Source: an uncultured Methylococcales bacterium (lineage in GTDB: Bacteria; Pseudomonadota; Gammaproteobacteria; Methylococcales; Methylomonadaceae). From it: DNA of 44,293 nucleotides. Location: NCBI GenBank assembly GCA_903902705.1, contig CAIUVX010000121.1, forward strand, positions 1 to 44,293, read 5' to 3'. The translations under genes and the position numbers were made by a program. The notes under the pieces were generated by a model, which worked only from the letters and a program-made list of their open reading frames with translations, had not been told where the DNA came from and did not search any database. This document shows, one piece after another, positions 26,358 through 35,341 of the stretch; position 1 is the first letter of the stretch, and every line of letters starts with the position of its first letter.

Positions 26358-26626
26358 AAACATGATTCCCTCACTCTTTCATTCAGTTGCATAAATTTTT
26401 TAACGGGGTCGGAGGAAAATGGCTTACCGCTTTTGTTGGTTTTTTTAGCTAACGTGTCTCGACACTCTGCAAAAGTAGCAGTGGTTAAATCAGCCATTAC
26501 ACAAAAGCCGATTTCATTTTTCCACCATGCTAAAATAGATCTTGGGTTGCGCTGTTCTTTAGCCGTATAGCGAGTAGATAAAATGTCTTTGTTGTACTTG
26601 TCTTCGGTAATGACTAAGCTATTGAT
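26358..26626 (-). pseudogene. Tyrosine recombinase (phage integrase) fragment
   Basis: On the minus strand a frame open from 26626 reads KYNKDILSTRYTAKEQRN, then PRSILAWWKNEIGFCVMADL, TTATFAECRDTLAKK and KSGKPFSSDPVKKF. This matches the SAM-like core-binding domain of phage-type integrases ('L.WWK..iG...L.DiTpa.iaecRd.L......G...s..TvnRyl'). The N-terminal arm-binding part and the whole catalytic domain (R-H-R-Y) are missing, so it cannot be active. The similarity fades at about 26385-26360, right beside the stop of the PIN-like gene. That placement suggests the HNH/ATPase/PIN cassette arrived by, or interrupted, an integrase-borne element. Confidence 0.65.
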
Positions 26627-26674
26627 TTAATTGTTTTTGTGTGTTGTGGCTTGTTATGGGTTTTTGGTTGTTTC

Positions 26675-26697
26675 CCCCTAGCAATGGGGCTTTTTTT
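26675..26697 (+). terminator. Rho-independent terminator-like hairpin
   Basis: CCCC and GGGG pair around TAGCAAT and are followed by C and seven T bases. It lies about 320 bases after the PIN-like gene and 120 before sucA, so it may end read-through from the cassette or an element-borne transcript and insulate sucA. Confidence 0.5.
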
Positions 26698-26816
26698 AGC
26701 CTGAAACAAAGTTCTACTTCAAATACTACTAACAATTACCACGGTAGAACTTGGCAATAAACCACTTCGGACGTACTATAAAGAAAAACTCTCTCTGAAC
26801 AAGTTGGATAACTATA

Positions 26817-29648
26817 ATGAGTAAACTGATTAAACTTTTTCAAGATTCTTCATCTCTCTATGGCAGTAATGCCAATTTCATTGAAGATATGTATGAGCGT
26901 TTTTTAGAAGATCCTGAGTCGGTTGAATCCAGTTGGCAGGAACATTTTAAAACCATACATCAAGGCATTGATTATGAAACACCACACAGTCCAGTCGTTG
27001 AACGTTTTGCGCAGCTTGCGGTAAAATCGCCAAGTAGATTAGCAGCACTACAAGGTTTTACTCAAGAAAGTGTGCAAAAACAATCTGCTGTTGCGAGATT
27101 AATTAATCATTATCGTGTGCGTGGGCATCAAATTGCCAACAACAATCCCTTAGGAAAAACCACAACAATTCCAGCCGATCTTGACCCTAGCTATTACGGT
27201 CTCGCTGAGCCTGATATGGATACCCTATTCGACACGGGTGCGTTATATGGCATTGACAGATTACCGTTACGCGACATTATTGCCAGTTTAAAAGAAATCT
27301 ACTGCGGAAGTATTGGCTCTGAGTATATGCACATTGTTGATACCCAGATTCGCCGCTGGCTAATCAGTCGCTTAGAAAGTTCTAAAAATAATTTAGAGGT
27401 AGACGCTGAAAAAAAACGCTGGACACTCAAATTACTCACCGCAGCAGAAGGCATAGAAACCCATTTGCAAAATAAATTTGTCGGGCAAAAACGTTTTTCA
27501 CTGGAAGGTGGTGAGGCGTTAATTCCAATTCTCGATGAATTAATTGAATGTGCAGGAGCTAAAGGCGTTAAAGAATTGGTCATTGGTATGGCGCACCGAG
27601 GTCGTTTAAATGTACTGGTTAATATTTTGGGCAAAAGCCCTGCCAGTTTATTCGATGAATTTGCAGGTAAATCTAAACCTTCTCCAGGTGTGCGCTCAGG
27701 CGACGTTAAATATCACATGGGATTTTCCTCTGATATTGAAACATCAGTAGGTCCTTTGCATTTAACATTGGCATTCAATCCATCGCATTTAGAAATCATC
27801 AATCCTGTGGTCGAAGGCTCGGTCAAAGCCCGTCAAGATCGCGCTGGGGAAAATGGAAAAGATATCGTTATTCCAATCCTTATTCATGGTGATGCGGCTT
27901 TTTCAGGACAAGGCATCGTGATGGAAACGCTCAATATGTCACAAACCCGCGCCTTTTCTACAGGTGGAACGGTGCATATCGTTATCAACAATCAAATTGG
28001 CTTTACCACCAGTAACCCGCAGGATGCGCGTTCGACCTTATACTGCACTGATATTGCCAGCATGATTCACGCGCCTGTGTTTCACGTTAACGGCGATGAT
28101 CCAGAAGCGGTATTATTTGTGACTCGCCTCGCGCTTGATTTTCGTATGCTGTATCAAAAAGATGTGGTTATCGACCTTATTTGCTATCGTCGTTTGGGGC
28201 ATAACGAAGCGGATGAACCCGCCACCACACAGCCTTTGATGTACAAAAAAATTCGCAGCCATAAAACCACGCGCAAACTATACGCTGAAAAGCTGATAGC
28301 TGAAGGCGTTATTAGCTCGGAACAGTCACTGGCAATGGAGCAGGATTACCAAAATTTATTGGAAGCAGGGCAAGTGGTTTCAAGACCTGTGTTATCAGGG
28401 GATTACTATCCGTACAGCAAGCAATGGAATCAATTTCTTAACCAGAATTGGGATACACCCTGTACAACAGCGATTACCATGGAACATCTGCGTTTTTGTA
28501 ATGACAAAATGCAGCATTTACCCGTAGGTTTTGAATTACATCCGCGTGTTGCTAAAGTGATGGAAAATCGCCGTAAAATGGCAGCAGGTGCAATGCCCTT
28601 AGATTGGGGATTTGCTGAAAATTTAGCGTATGCCACGCTGGCTGTGGAAAAACACGCGATTCGTCTAATAGGTCAAGACGTAGGGCGTGGCACATTTGTC
28701 CATCGTCATGCGGTGTTGCATAATCAAGTCAATAATAAAACTTACATACCGATTAGACATCTCACTGAAGACCAAGGTAATGTACAGATTTATGATTCTC
28801 TGCTCTCTGAAGCAGGGGTATTAGGGTTTGAATACGGATACAGTACTACCACGCCTAGCACTTTAGTCATCTGGGAAGCCCAATTTGGCGATTTTGCTAA
28901 TGGTGCGCAAGTAGTTATCGATCAATTTATCAGTTCGGGTGAAACCAAATGGGGGCGTTTATGTGGCTTAGTCATGTTATTACCGCATGGTTTTGAAGGA
29001 CAAGGTCCAGAACATTCTTCAGCACGATTAGAACGCTATTTACAGCTTTGCGCTGAACATAATATGCAGGTGTGTAGCCCAACGACCCCCGCACAAATCT
29101 TTCATTTATTGCGGCGGCAAATGATTAGACTCTATCGAAAACCCCTGATAATAATGAGTCCAAAAAGTTTATTGCGCCATAAACTGGCAGTTTCCACACT
29201 GGAAGATTTGACCACAGGACAGTTTCAGTCAGTTATTGGCGAGCAGGATTATCACAATCCCAAAAAAATTACCCGTCTCGTATTTTGTTCGGGTAAAGTC
29301 TATTTCGACTTATTGGAAGCGCGGCGCGAAGACGCTAACAACCTTAAACACGTTGCAATTGCCCGTCTTGAACAAATATATCCTTTCCCTAGCGACTTAT
29401 TTAAAGCGGAAATAGCCAACTACACCCATCTTAAAGAATTTGTCTGGTGTCAGGAAGAACCTAAAAATCAAGGGGTTTGGTATAATTCCAACCATCATTT
29501 TATTGATCACTTAGACTCGCGTGTCAGTGTCACTTATACGGGTCGTGAACCTTCTGCCTCGCCTGCGGTGGGTAAATTTCACGTCCATATCGAACAACAA
29601 AAAGCCGTCGTTCACGACGCGTTATACGGCAAACTTTCAGGAAAATAA
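26817..29648 (+). CDS. sucA: 2-oxoglutarate dehydrogenase E1
   Basis: The 943-residue, TPP-dependent first component of the 2-oxoglutarate dehydrogenase complex, which decarboxylates 2-oxoglutarate. The N-terminus has [23 protein letters not shown], the E2-binding segment. Later blocks are [56 protein letters not shown] (about 357-374, TPP/Mg site), [11 protein letters not shown], and [20 protein letters not shown]. Length and motifs are those of a complete E1o. sucB follows after one base, then lpd after four, so the three are one operon. No sdh or sucCD genes are in view. Confidence 0.96.
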   Translation: MSKLIKLFQDSSSLYGSNANFIEDMYERFLEDPESVESSWQEHFKTIHQGIDYETPHSPVVERFAQLAVKSPSRLAALQGFTQESVQKQSAVARLINHYRVRGHQIANNNPLGKTTTIPADLDPSYYGLAEPDMDTLFDTGALYGIDRLPLRDIIASLKEIYCGSIGSEYMHIVDTQIRRWLISRLESSKNNLEVDAEKKRWTLKLLTAAEGIETHLQNKFVGQKRFSLEGGEALIPILDELIECAGAKGVKELVIGMAHRGRLNVLVNILGKSPASLFDEFAGKSKPSPGVRSGDVKYHMGFSSDIETSVGPLHLTLAFNPSHLEIINPVVEGSVKARQDRAGENGKDIVIPILIHGDAAFSGQGIVMETLNMSQTRAFSTGGTVHIVINNQIGFTTSNPQDARSTLYCTDIASMIHAPVFHVNGDDPEAVLFVTRLALDFRMLYQKDVVIDLICYRRLGHNEADEPATTQPLMYKKIRSHKTTRKLYAEKLIAEGVISSEQSLAMEQDYQNLLEAGQVVSRPVLSGDYYPYSKQWNQFLNQNWDTPCTTAITMEHLRFCNDKMQHLPVGFELHPRVAKVMENRRKMAAGAMPLDWGFAENLAYATLAVEKHAIRLIGQDVGRGTFVHRHAVLHNQVNNKTYIPIRHLTEDQGNVQIYDSLLSEAGVLGFEYGYSTTTPSTLVIWEAQFGDFANGAQVVIDQFISSGETKWGRLCGLVMLLPHGFEGQGPEHSSARLERYLQLCAEHNMQVCSPTTPAQIFHLLRRQMIRLYRKPLIIMSPKSLLRHKLAVSTLEDLTTGQFQSVIGEQDYHNPKKITRLVFCSGKVYFDLLEARREDANNLKHVAIARLEQIYPFPSDLFKAEIANYTHLKEFVWCQEEPKNQGVWYNSNHHFIDHLDSRVSVTYTGREPSASPAVGKFHVHIEQQKAVVHDALYGKLSGK

Positions 29649-29649
29649 T

Positions 29650-30882
29650 ATGAGCATTGAAGTCTTAGTACCCGTTTTACCCGAATCTGTTGCCGATGCA
29701 ACGCTGATTACTTGGCACAAACAAGCAGGCGACACGGTCAATAAAAACGAAAGTCTTGTTGATTTGGAAACCGATAAAGTCACGCTCGAAGTGACCGCGC
29801 CAGAAACGGGCATTATCAGCCAAATTCTCAAAGACAGTGGCGCAATTGTCATGAGTGGTGAATTGCTTGCAATAATCGACACGCAAGGAACTCAGGCTTT
29901 GACTGATAGTCAGGCAAAGCCTGATCTTCAACCCACAGTGAATAAAGAGATCGATATTCCACTCAGCCCTTCCGTGCGCCGTCTGATTAATGAAAACGCC
30001 CTAGACCCTGCTGAAATTACAGGCACAGGAAAAAGCGGTCGTCTCACTAAAATTGATGTCATGGATCATCTTAACAAACAACCGCCCGAAAAAGCCGCGC
30101 CTGTCATCACAGCTGCCCCTGTTCCACAAGTGAAAGTAGAAACTATTGCAACTATAGAACCCGCAATATCAGCATCAAATCTACGTCCTGAACAGCGTGT
30201 TGCCATGACGCGCTTAAGAGCAAAAGTTGCTGAACGCTTATTACAAGCCCAACAAAATGCGGCAATGCTCACCACCTTTAATGAGGTGAATATGCAGGCG
30301 GTAATTGACCTTCGTAATCAGTACAAAACTCGATTTGAACAAAAACATGAAGTTAAATTAGGCTTTATGTCATTTTTCGTTAAAGCGTCCATCGAAGCGT
30401 TAAAAAAGTTTCCTGCGATTAACGCCTCTATTGATGAAACCGATATTATTTATCATGGTTACTATGATTTAGGTATCGCAGTCAGCACACCAAAAGGCTT
30501 AATTGTGCCAGTGTTGCGTGATGCGGATCAGCTGGATTTTGCGGGCATCGAAAAAAGTATTGCCAATTTTGGCGAAAAAGCTCGCAATAACACACTTAGC
30601 TATGATGACTTAAAAGGCGGTACATTTACCATTACTAATGGCGGCGTGTTTGGTTCAATGCTATCGACTCCGATACTCAACCCTCCGCAATGTGCTATCT
30701 TAGGAATGCACGCGATTAAGGAACGTGCCGTAGTCGAAAATGGTCAAATTGTGATTCGCCCCATTATGTATCTTGCTCTTTCTTATGATCATCGCTTAGT
30801 CGATGGTCGCGAAGCCGTACAGTTTCTAGTGACTATTAAAGAATGCCTAGAATCCCCTGCTCACCTACTGCTGAACATTTAA
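29650..30882 (+). CDS. sucB: Dihydrolipoyl succinyltransferase E2
   Basis: A 410-residue protein starting at ATG 29650 ([18 protein letters not shown]); the frame stays open further upstream inside sucA, but this ATG has AGGAAA before it and gives the family start. The lipoyl domain has the lipoylated Lys43 in [11 protein letters not shown]. The subunit-binding domain is near 103-140 ([25 protein letters not shown]). The catalytic domain ends with [16 protein letters not shown], whose His and Asp catalyse succinyl transfer to CoA. The linker is Pro/Ala-rich. All expected parts are present. It depends on an E3 to re-oxidise its lipoyl group; the adjacent lpd product looks defective in this role. 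Confidence 0.95.
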   Translation: MSIEVLVPVLPESVADATLITWHKQAGDTVNKNESLVDLETDKVTLEVTAPETGIISQILKDSGAIVMSGELLAIIDTQGTQALTDSQAKPDLQPTVNKEIDIPLSPSVRRLINENALDPAEITGTGKSGRLTKIDVMDHLNKQPPEKAAPVITAAPVPQVKVETIATIEPAISASNLRPEQRVAMTRLRAKVAERLLQAQQNAAMLTTFNEVNMQAVIDLRNQYKTRFEQKHEVKLGFMSFFVKASIEALKKFPAINASIDETDIIYHGYYDLGIAVSTPKGLIVPVLRDADQLDFAGIEKSIANFGEKARNNTLSYDDLKGGTFTITNGGVFGSMLSTPILNPPQCAILGMHAIKERAVVENGQIVIRPIMYLALSYDHRLVDGREAVQFLVTIKECLESPAHLLLNI

Positions 30883-30886
30883 GACT

Positions 30887-32335
30887 ATGACACACACACA
30901 AACACATTACGACGTTATCGTTATCGGTGCAGGACCAGCGGGTTACACAGCAGCTCTGCGTTGTGCGCAACTTGGTTTAAAAACTGCCTGCATTGACAAT
31001 TGGCTAGATAAAAATGGCAAAAGTGGTTTAGGTGGATTTTTTCTTAATGCGGGCTGTCTTGCCTCCATCGCCTTGCTAGAATCCGCCAAACTGTACCACG
31101 CGCTCGTTCATGATGCTAAAAAACACGGTATTTCTGTGCAAGCAATTAGCTTAGATATGCCGCAAATGATACAACGTAAAGACGATATTATTGAGACACT
31201 CAGACTACAGCTTGCCGAAGCGTTTGATTACCATAAAATTGATCGCTATCCTGCAAGAGGTAAACTACTCAATAACCGTCAAGTAGAAGCCACGCCTGTC
31301 GATGATTCGAAACTTCCAATTATATTGGATGCCGATAATATTATTCTAGCGACCAGTTCAACACCTGTTAAATTAGCCTGCGCCCCCATAGACAACGAGT
31401 TTATTATTGATTCTGTTGCTGCTTTACACCTAAACATCATTCCTAAAAAACTGGCAATTATTGGTGCTGGCGTGGTTGGACTTGAACTAGCCAGTATTTG
31501 GAGTCGGCTCGGTGCAGAAACCATTTTACTGGATGCCCAAGAAAGCTTTTTGTCGCTACTTGATGAACAACTAGCCGCAGAAGCCTATCAAATCTACCGT
31601 ACTCAAGGCTTGGATATACGCATGGGATCACGCGTAACCTCGGCTAAAAAAGATCATAAAAAAGTCACCATAAACTATCAAGACCGCGAAGGTACTCACA
31701 CCTTACGAGTTGATAAACTGATTGTTGCCTCAGGTCGCACGCCTAATACTGGCAACTTAGCCGCGCCTGAAGCCGATTTACTGCTGGATGAAAATGGCTA
31801 CGTCCATGTCAACGAAAACTGCCGTACCAATCTACCAGGCGTTTATGCCATCGGTGATTTATCCTTACTAGGTCCTATGTTAGCCCATAAAGGTATTGAA
31901 GAAGGCGTATTTGTTGCTGAACAAATCGCAGGCATACACAATCCTATTGATTACGATGTTTTACCCAGCGTTATTTACACCGATCCTGAAATTGCGTGGG
32001 TTGGACAAACAGAACAAGCGTTACGCGCAATGGGGGAATCGATTAAAGTCAGTTCTTTTTCGTTAAAAACTAACGCTCGCGCTCAAGCGATAGGCAAAAA
32101 CGAAGGGTTGGTTAAGATTATTGCTCATGCCGATACCGATACCTTACTGGGTGTACACATTATCGGCACACACGCGTCAGAGCTGGTTGCCGAAGCCGTA
32201 TTGGCAATGGAGTTTTCCGCTAGCAGTGAAGACCTAGCCAGAACCATACACGCCCACCCTACCCTATCCGAAGCCTTACATGAAGCCGCATTGGGACTGA
32301 AAAATAGATCGTTGTATTCTTTATTCAGTCAATAA
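30887..32335 (+). CDS. lpd: Lpd-like E3 with altered redox disulfide site
   Basis: A 482-residue flavoprotein with the fold of dihydrolipoamide dehydrogenase: FAD site VIVIGAGPAGYTAALR, NAD site KLAIIGAGVVGLELASIW, second FAD motif NLPGVYAIGDL, and the C-terminal HAHPTLSEALHEAAL with the catalytic His-Glu pair. The hallmark G-G-T-C-L-N-V-G-C-I-P-S-K is instead GGFFLNAGCLASI (49-61). Phe52 replaces the first redox cysteine, while Cys57 remains; the following Pro and Lys are also changed. Without a disulfide this protein should not re-oxidise lipoamide in the usual way. Several codons differ, so a single sequencing error cannot explain it. It may be structural, regulatory or altered in chemistry. 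Confidence 0.85.
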   Translation: MTHTQTHYDVIVIGAGPAGYTAALRCAQLGLKTACIDNWLDKNGKSGLGGFFLNAGCLASIALLESAKLYHALVHDAKKHGISVQAISLDMPQMIQRKDDIIETLRLQLAEAFDYHKIDRYPARGKLLNNRQVEATPVDDSKLPIILDADNIILATSSTPVKLACAPIDNEFIIDSVAALHLNIIPKKLAIIGAGVVGLELASIWSRLGAETILLDAQESFLSLLDEQLAAEAYQIYRTQGLDIRMGSRVTSAKKDHKKVTINYQDREGTHTLRVDKLIVASGRTPNTGNLAAPEADLLLDENGYVHVNENCRTNLPGVYAIGDLSLLGPMLAHKGIEEGVFVAEQIAGIHNPIDYDVLPSVIYTDPEIAWVGQTEQALRAMGESIKVSSFSLKTNARAQAIGKNEGLVKIIAHADTDTLLGVHIIGTHASELVAEAVLAMEFSASSEDLARTIHAHPTLSEALHEAALGLKNRSLYSLFSQ

Positions 32336-32343
32336 ACAAAACA

Positions 32344-32370
32344 GGAGTTCAACATGGTTTTGGACTCCAT
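32344..32370 (+). terminator. Hairpin after sucAB-lpd
   Basis: GGAGTTCAA and TTGGACTCC pair with one G-U around CATGGTTT, 8 bases after the lpd stop. The position suits a terminator for the operon, although the T-rich tail is poor. Confidence 0.4.
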
Positions 32371-32446
32371 CTATTAGCTACTCATACCGTGTTTATTTTA
32401 TGGATAGTGAGCAGTTATAGCTAACTCCAATAAAATGATTAAAAAA

Positions 32447-32517
32447 CCGTTCACGCTGAGCCTGTCGAAGCGTGAATGTGGTTCGACTGTTCGACAAGCC
32501 ACAGCTCACCACGAACG
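32447..32517. repeat. Dispersed TTCGACAAGC repeat, copy 1
   Basis: This is an inverted-repeat element bounded by CCGTTC and ACGAACG, containing CTGAGCCTGTCGAAGCGTGAA and GGTTCGACTGTTCGACAAGCC. It matches the element at 38655-38724 over most of its length, and TATCATTTTGTTGTGCGTTAG just after it matches 9890-9913. It lies between lpd and the Crp/Fnr gene and could form a long hairpin in RNA. Confidence 0.7.
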
Positions 32518-32709
32518 TTATCATTTTGTTGTGCGTTAGCTTTACACAAAAAGTTTTGCTATTCGGGAGTGCATACTTTGCTTGAAAATGCTGACAGAGT
32601 CTGCACTCCAGCATTTTTTATTTACCAGAAAACTTTTTATAACTACTTGTCATCAGAATTGTGTACTATTAACCACTAATTTGTGACCTATTCCAAAAGA
32701 AGAACCGAT

Positions 32710-33360
32710 ATGAATATGATTGATGAATTACCCTTATTTGCCGAACTTACCTCAGAGCAAAAAGCCTTGATTGCCGAGGGGATACGCGTACAACAATTTC
32801 CACGTTCAGCGGTATTAATTACCCAAGGTGATTTATCTGATAGCCTATTTGTAGTGCTATCAGGTCGCTTGAAGGTCTATATTCTCGGTGTTAATGGACG
32901 AGAAATTCTGCTGGATTTTTTAGATCCACCGTCCGCATTTGGTGAATTGTCGCTCCTTGATGGACAGCCGCGCTCGGCTTCAGTCATGACCGTAGAACCG
33001 TGTCGATTGGCTATTTTACCTAGACAACATTTTCTGGACTGCTTGGAAAAACATCCTGAGATTGCTATCGTTTTGTTAAAAACCCTAGTGCAAAGAAGCC
33101 GTGGCTTAGTGGAGCGTATAGGAGATTTGGCACTCTTAGATGTCTATGGTCGCATATCGAATATTCTACTTGCCCGCGCCAGTAAAGAGACAGAGGCTGA
33201 CTACCCAACCCTGACAATAACCCACCAAGAACTTGCTAATCTGGTGGGAGCATCGCGTGAAATGATTACTCGCATTCTCAACGATCTCAAAAAAGGTGGC
33301 TTCATCTCTATCGAAAATCGAAAAATCACTGTACTTAACGCGCTTCCCAAACGCTGGTAA
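32710..33360 (+). CDS. Crp/Fnr-family transcription regulator
   Basis: A 216-residue regulator; ATG 32710 has AAGAAGA upstream and is preferred to GTG 32683. The N-terminal cyclic-nucleotide-binding-like jelly roll includes FAELTSEQKALIAEGI, ITQGDLSDSLFVVLSGRLKVY and FGELSLLDGQPRSASV. The C-terminal HTH has ITHQELANLVGASREMITRIL followed by LKKGGFISIENRKITVL. There is no FNR-type N-terminal Cys cluster, so oxygen sensing through Fe-S is unlikely. The FGELSLLDG.PR motif is like cAMP-type Crp proteins, but the ligand cannot be assigned. It is monocistronic and convergent with cobU. Confidence 0.88.
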   Translation: MNMIDELPLFAELTSEQKALIAEGIRVQQFPRSAVLITQGDLSDSLFVVLSGRLKVYILGVNGREILLDFLDPPSAFGELSLLDGQPRSASVMTVEPCRLAILPRQHFLDCLEKHPEIAIVLLKTLVQRSRGLVERIGDLALLDVYGRISNILLARASKETEADYPTLTITHQELANLVGASREMITRILNDLKKGGFISIENRKITVLNALPKRW

Positions 33361-33368
33361 TCGCTAAT

Positions 33369-33878
33369 TCATGATTTCAACGTCAACATCAATCCCGCGC
33401 TACAAAAAAACACTTTATCACAATGCTTCCCCATCAATTGCGCGGCTTTACCCGATAAATCAACAAACTGTCTAGCCAAGTCATTATCAGGAATAACCCC
33501 TAAACCCACTTCATTATGTATCAGCACTAAATCTTCAGGTAATAACAATACCGCTTCCAATTCTTGCAAAATACGGGCTTCAGTAAATTGATGGTGCAAC
33601 ATATTATTTAGCCACATAGAGACACTCGCCACCAGCACGGTGGTGTTGTGACATTTTTTCAAACTAGCCATTAACTTTAAAGGTTCTTCTAGGGTAATAA
33701 AACGATCTTCGCGACGTTGTTGACTAAGGACTACCCGCTGTTTCATTTCTTCGTCAAGAAGTTCGCTGGTAGCTAGGTAATAAGGTTTGTCGGCATAGCG
33801 TGGTAAAGTTTGCAGCACAAACGTTTCTGCCAAACGCGATTTACCACTTTTTACACTACCAATAAATAAAGTTTTCAT
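33369..33878 (-). CDS. cobU: Adenosylcobinamide kinase/guanylyltransferase CobU
   Basis: A 169-residue enzyme of the cobalamin nucleotide-loop pathway, which phosphorylates adenosylcobinamide and then adds GMP. ATG 33878 follows GGAGAGAG and starts MKTLFIGSVKSGKSRLAE, the P-loop (usual form G-G-x-R-S-G-K-S; here the Arg is Lys). RREDRFITLEEPLKL is the guanylylation segment, although the usual His of RR..H is not obvious. The block HNEVGLGVIPDNDLARQFVDLSG is the family's 'NEVGxGxVP.N...R.frD..G'. It follows cobQ on the same strand by 66 bases, and gcvP-cobQ-cobU probably form one operon. Confidence 0.82.
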   Translation of the reverse strand: MKTLFIGSVKSGKSRLAETFVLQTLPRYADKPYYLATSELLDEEMKQRVVLSQQRREDRFITLEEPLKLMASLKKCHNTTVLVASVSMWLNNMLHHQFTEARILQELEAVLLLPEDLVLIHNEVGLGVIPDNDLARQFVDLSGKAAQLMGKHCDKVFFCSAGLMLTLKS

Positions 33879-33921
33879 AACACTCTCTCCAATGTTCACA
33901 GTTAAAAATTCGACTGGAATA

Positions 33922-33935
33922 CAAACCTAGGTTTG
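33922..33935. other. Palindrome between cobQ and cobU
   Basis: CAAACCTAGGTTTG is a perfect 14-base palindrome in the 66-base gap between cobQ and cobU, 10 bases from the cobQ stop. It may be an mRNA-processing hairpin or an operator; it lacks a loop, so a long stem is unlikely. Confidence 0.25.
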
Positions 33936-33944
33936 CACACCTAT

Positions 33945-35339
33945 TTAATCAGACAACGCCCGCATAATCGCATCCATATCGACATTATCTGCAACCATGT
34001 CCGCAAAACCTTGAATTTGTGCATCACGGTAAGTGGCATAATCATAACCCTGATAAGCATAATTTATGGCTTTAAAATAGTCAGTGCGAAAGCGATCATT
34101 ATCAAACACACCATGAACGTGTGTCCCCGCAATACGTCCTTGTTGATAATACAAAGGATACTTCGCCACGCGTCCGCAATGGATTTCATAACCTTTGATG
34201 GGGTATGAAAATAAAGTATAAAGCCCACGGTAGAGAATTTTTGGCTGTTGATAAACCACATCATCAGCAATCAAACCTAGCCCTGTTTCCGCAGTAGGCG
34301 TGTCATGCTCTAAAGCGTTGGGATCGTGTAATGTTTGGCATAACATTTGATAACCGCCACACACACCAAACACAGCACCTTTAAATTGTTGAACTTCCGT
34401 GTACAAACCGTTTTCTTTTAACCAGCGTAAATCTCGAATCACGGTTTTACTGCCGATTAATAACACCATATCAAACCCCGCTAACGGGCGATAACCGTGA
34501 ATAAGTTCCACATAACAACAGGGGTCTGCCATTAACACATCCAAATCGTTATAATTACTCAAGCCGTGATACGCCAGCACAGCAATGCGAATTTTAATAT
34601 CTCCTAATCGTTGCTGATAATTTTGTAGCGATTGTGAATCTTCCATATCGATATTCAGCGGCTGAAACGGTAACACGCCCAACACAGGTACACCAAAACG
34701 CTCGGCAATAATACGTTCACCTTCATCAAAAAACCGTCTGTCACCGCGAAATTTATTAATAATCACACCGATGAGATTATCACGCAGAGTTTTATCCATC
34801 AATTCCAGCGTACCGTAAATAGACGCAAACACCCCGCCGCGTTCAATATCAGCGACTAAAATATTTTTAGTGTGAAAGGTTTTAGCGACAAAGGTATTGG
34901 ATAGGTCTTTATGCAGCAGATTTAATTCCACGGGCGACCCCGCGCCTTCAGCAATCACCAACTCATAGTCTTGTTGACAGCGTTCAAAGGCGTGCTGAAC
35001 TTGGGATTCTAAAAACGCCATTTCATCGTAATAATCAGCGACACCTTGATTTTTATACACCAAGCCATTGATGATCACTTGTACCGAACTATTACCGTAG
35101 GATTTTAACAACACAGGATTAAACCAATAACTGGGTTCAATTCGTGCGGCTTCAGCTTGCAAACATTGCGCTCTGGAAATTTCCCGTCCTTCTTTAGTGA
35201 CGGCAGAATTATTGGATACGTTCTGCGCTTTAAACGGAGCAACATTAATTCCTCGGTCAGCAAAAAGTCGGCACAACGCCATTACTATGGTGGTTTTACC
35301 TGCATCGGAGCTAGTTCCGAAAATGGCGAGTGGTTTCAT
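33945..35339 (-). CDS. cobQ: Cobyric acid synthase CobQ
   Basis: A 464-residue glutamine amidotransferase that amidates four side chains of adenosylcobyrinic acid a,c-diamide. The N-terminal ATPase domain has GTSSDAGKTTIVMALCRLF, FKAQNVSNNSAVTKEG, RAQCLQAEAARIEPS and VIAEGAGSPVELNLL. The C-terminal class I amidotransferase domain has the nucleophile Cys in FGVCGGYQMLCQTL and the His in THVHGVFDNDRFR. It starts 2 bases after gcvP ends, an unusual coupling to glycine cleavage. Length is a little under the common 480-500. Confidence 0.94.
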   Translation of the reverse strand: MKPLAIFGTSSDAGKTTIVMALCRLFADRGINVAPFKAQNVSNNSAVTKEGREISRAQCLQAEAARIEPSYWFNPVLLKSYGNSSVQVIINGLVYKNQGVADYYDEMAFLESQVQHAFERCQQDYELVIAEGAGSPVELNLLHKDLSNTFVAKTFHTKNILVADIERGGVFASIYGTLELMDKTLRDNLIGVIINKFRGDRRFFDEGERIIAERFGVPVLGVLPFQPLNIDMEDSQSLQNYQQRLGDIKIRIAVLAYHGLSNYNDLDVLMADPCCYVELIHGYRPLAGFDMVLLIGSKTVIRDLRWLKENGLYTEVQQFKGAVFGVCGGYQMLCQTLHDPNALEHDTPTAETGLGLIADDVVYQQPKILYRGLYTLFSYPIKGYEIHCGRVAKYPLYYQQGRIAGTHVHGVFDNDRFRTDYFKAINYAYQGYDYATYRDAQIQGFADMVADNVDMDAIMRALSD

Positions 35340-35341
35340 CG

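Noticed and set aside
26375-26640. Possible tRNA as an attachment site for the integrase remnant
   Set aside because: No cloverleaf with a GTTCGA-type T-loop could be drawn there.
29521-29649. Upstream extension of sucB inside sucA
   Set aside because: The ATG at 29650 has a ribosome-binding site and gives the normal lipoyl-domain start.
33933-34208. Plus-strand frame antisense to cobQ
   Set aside because: It overlaps a conserved gene fully and has no motif or ribosome-binding site.
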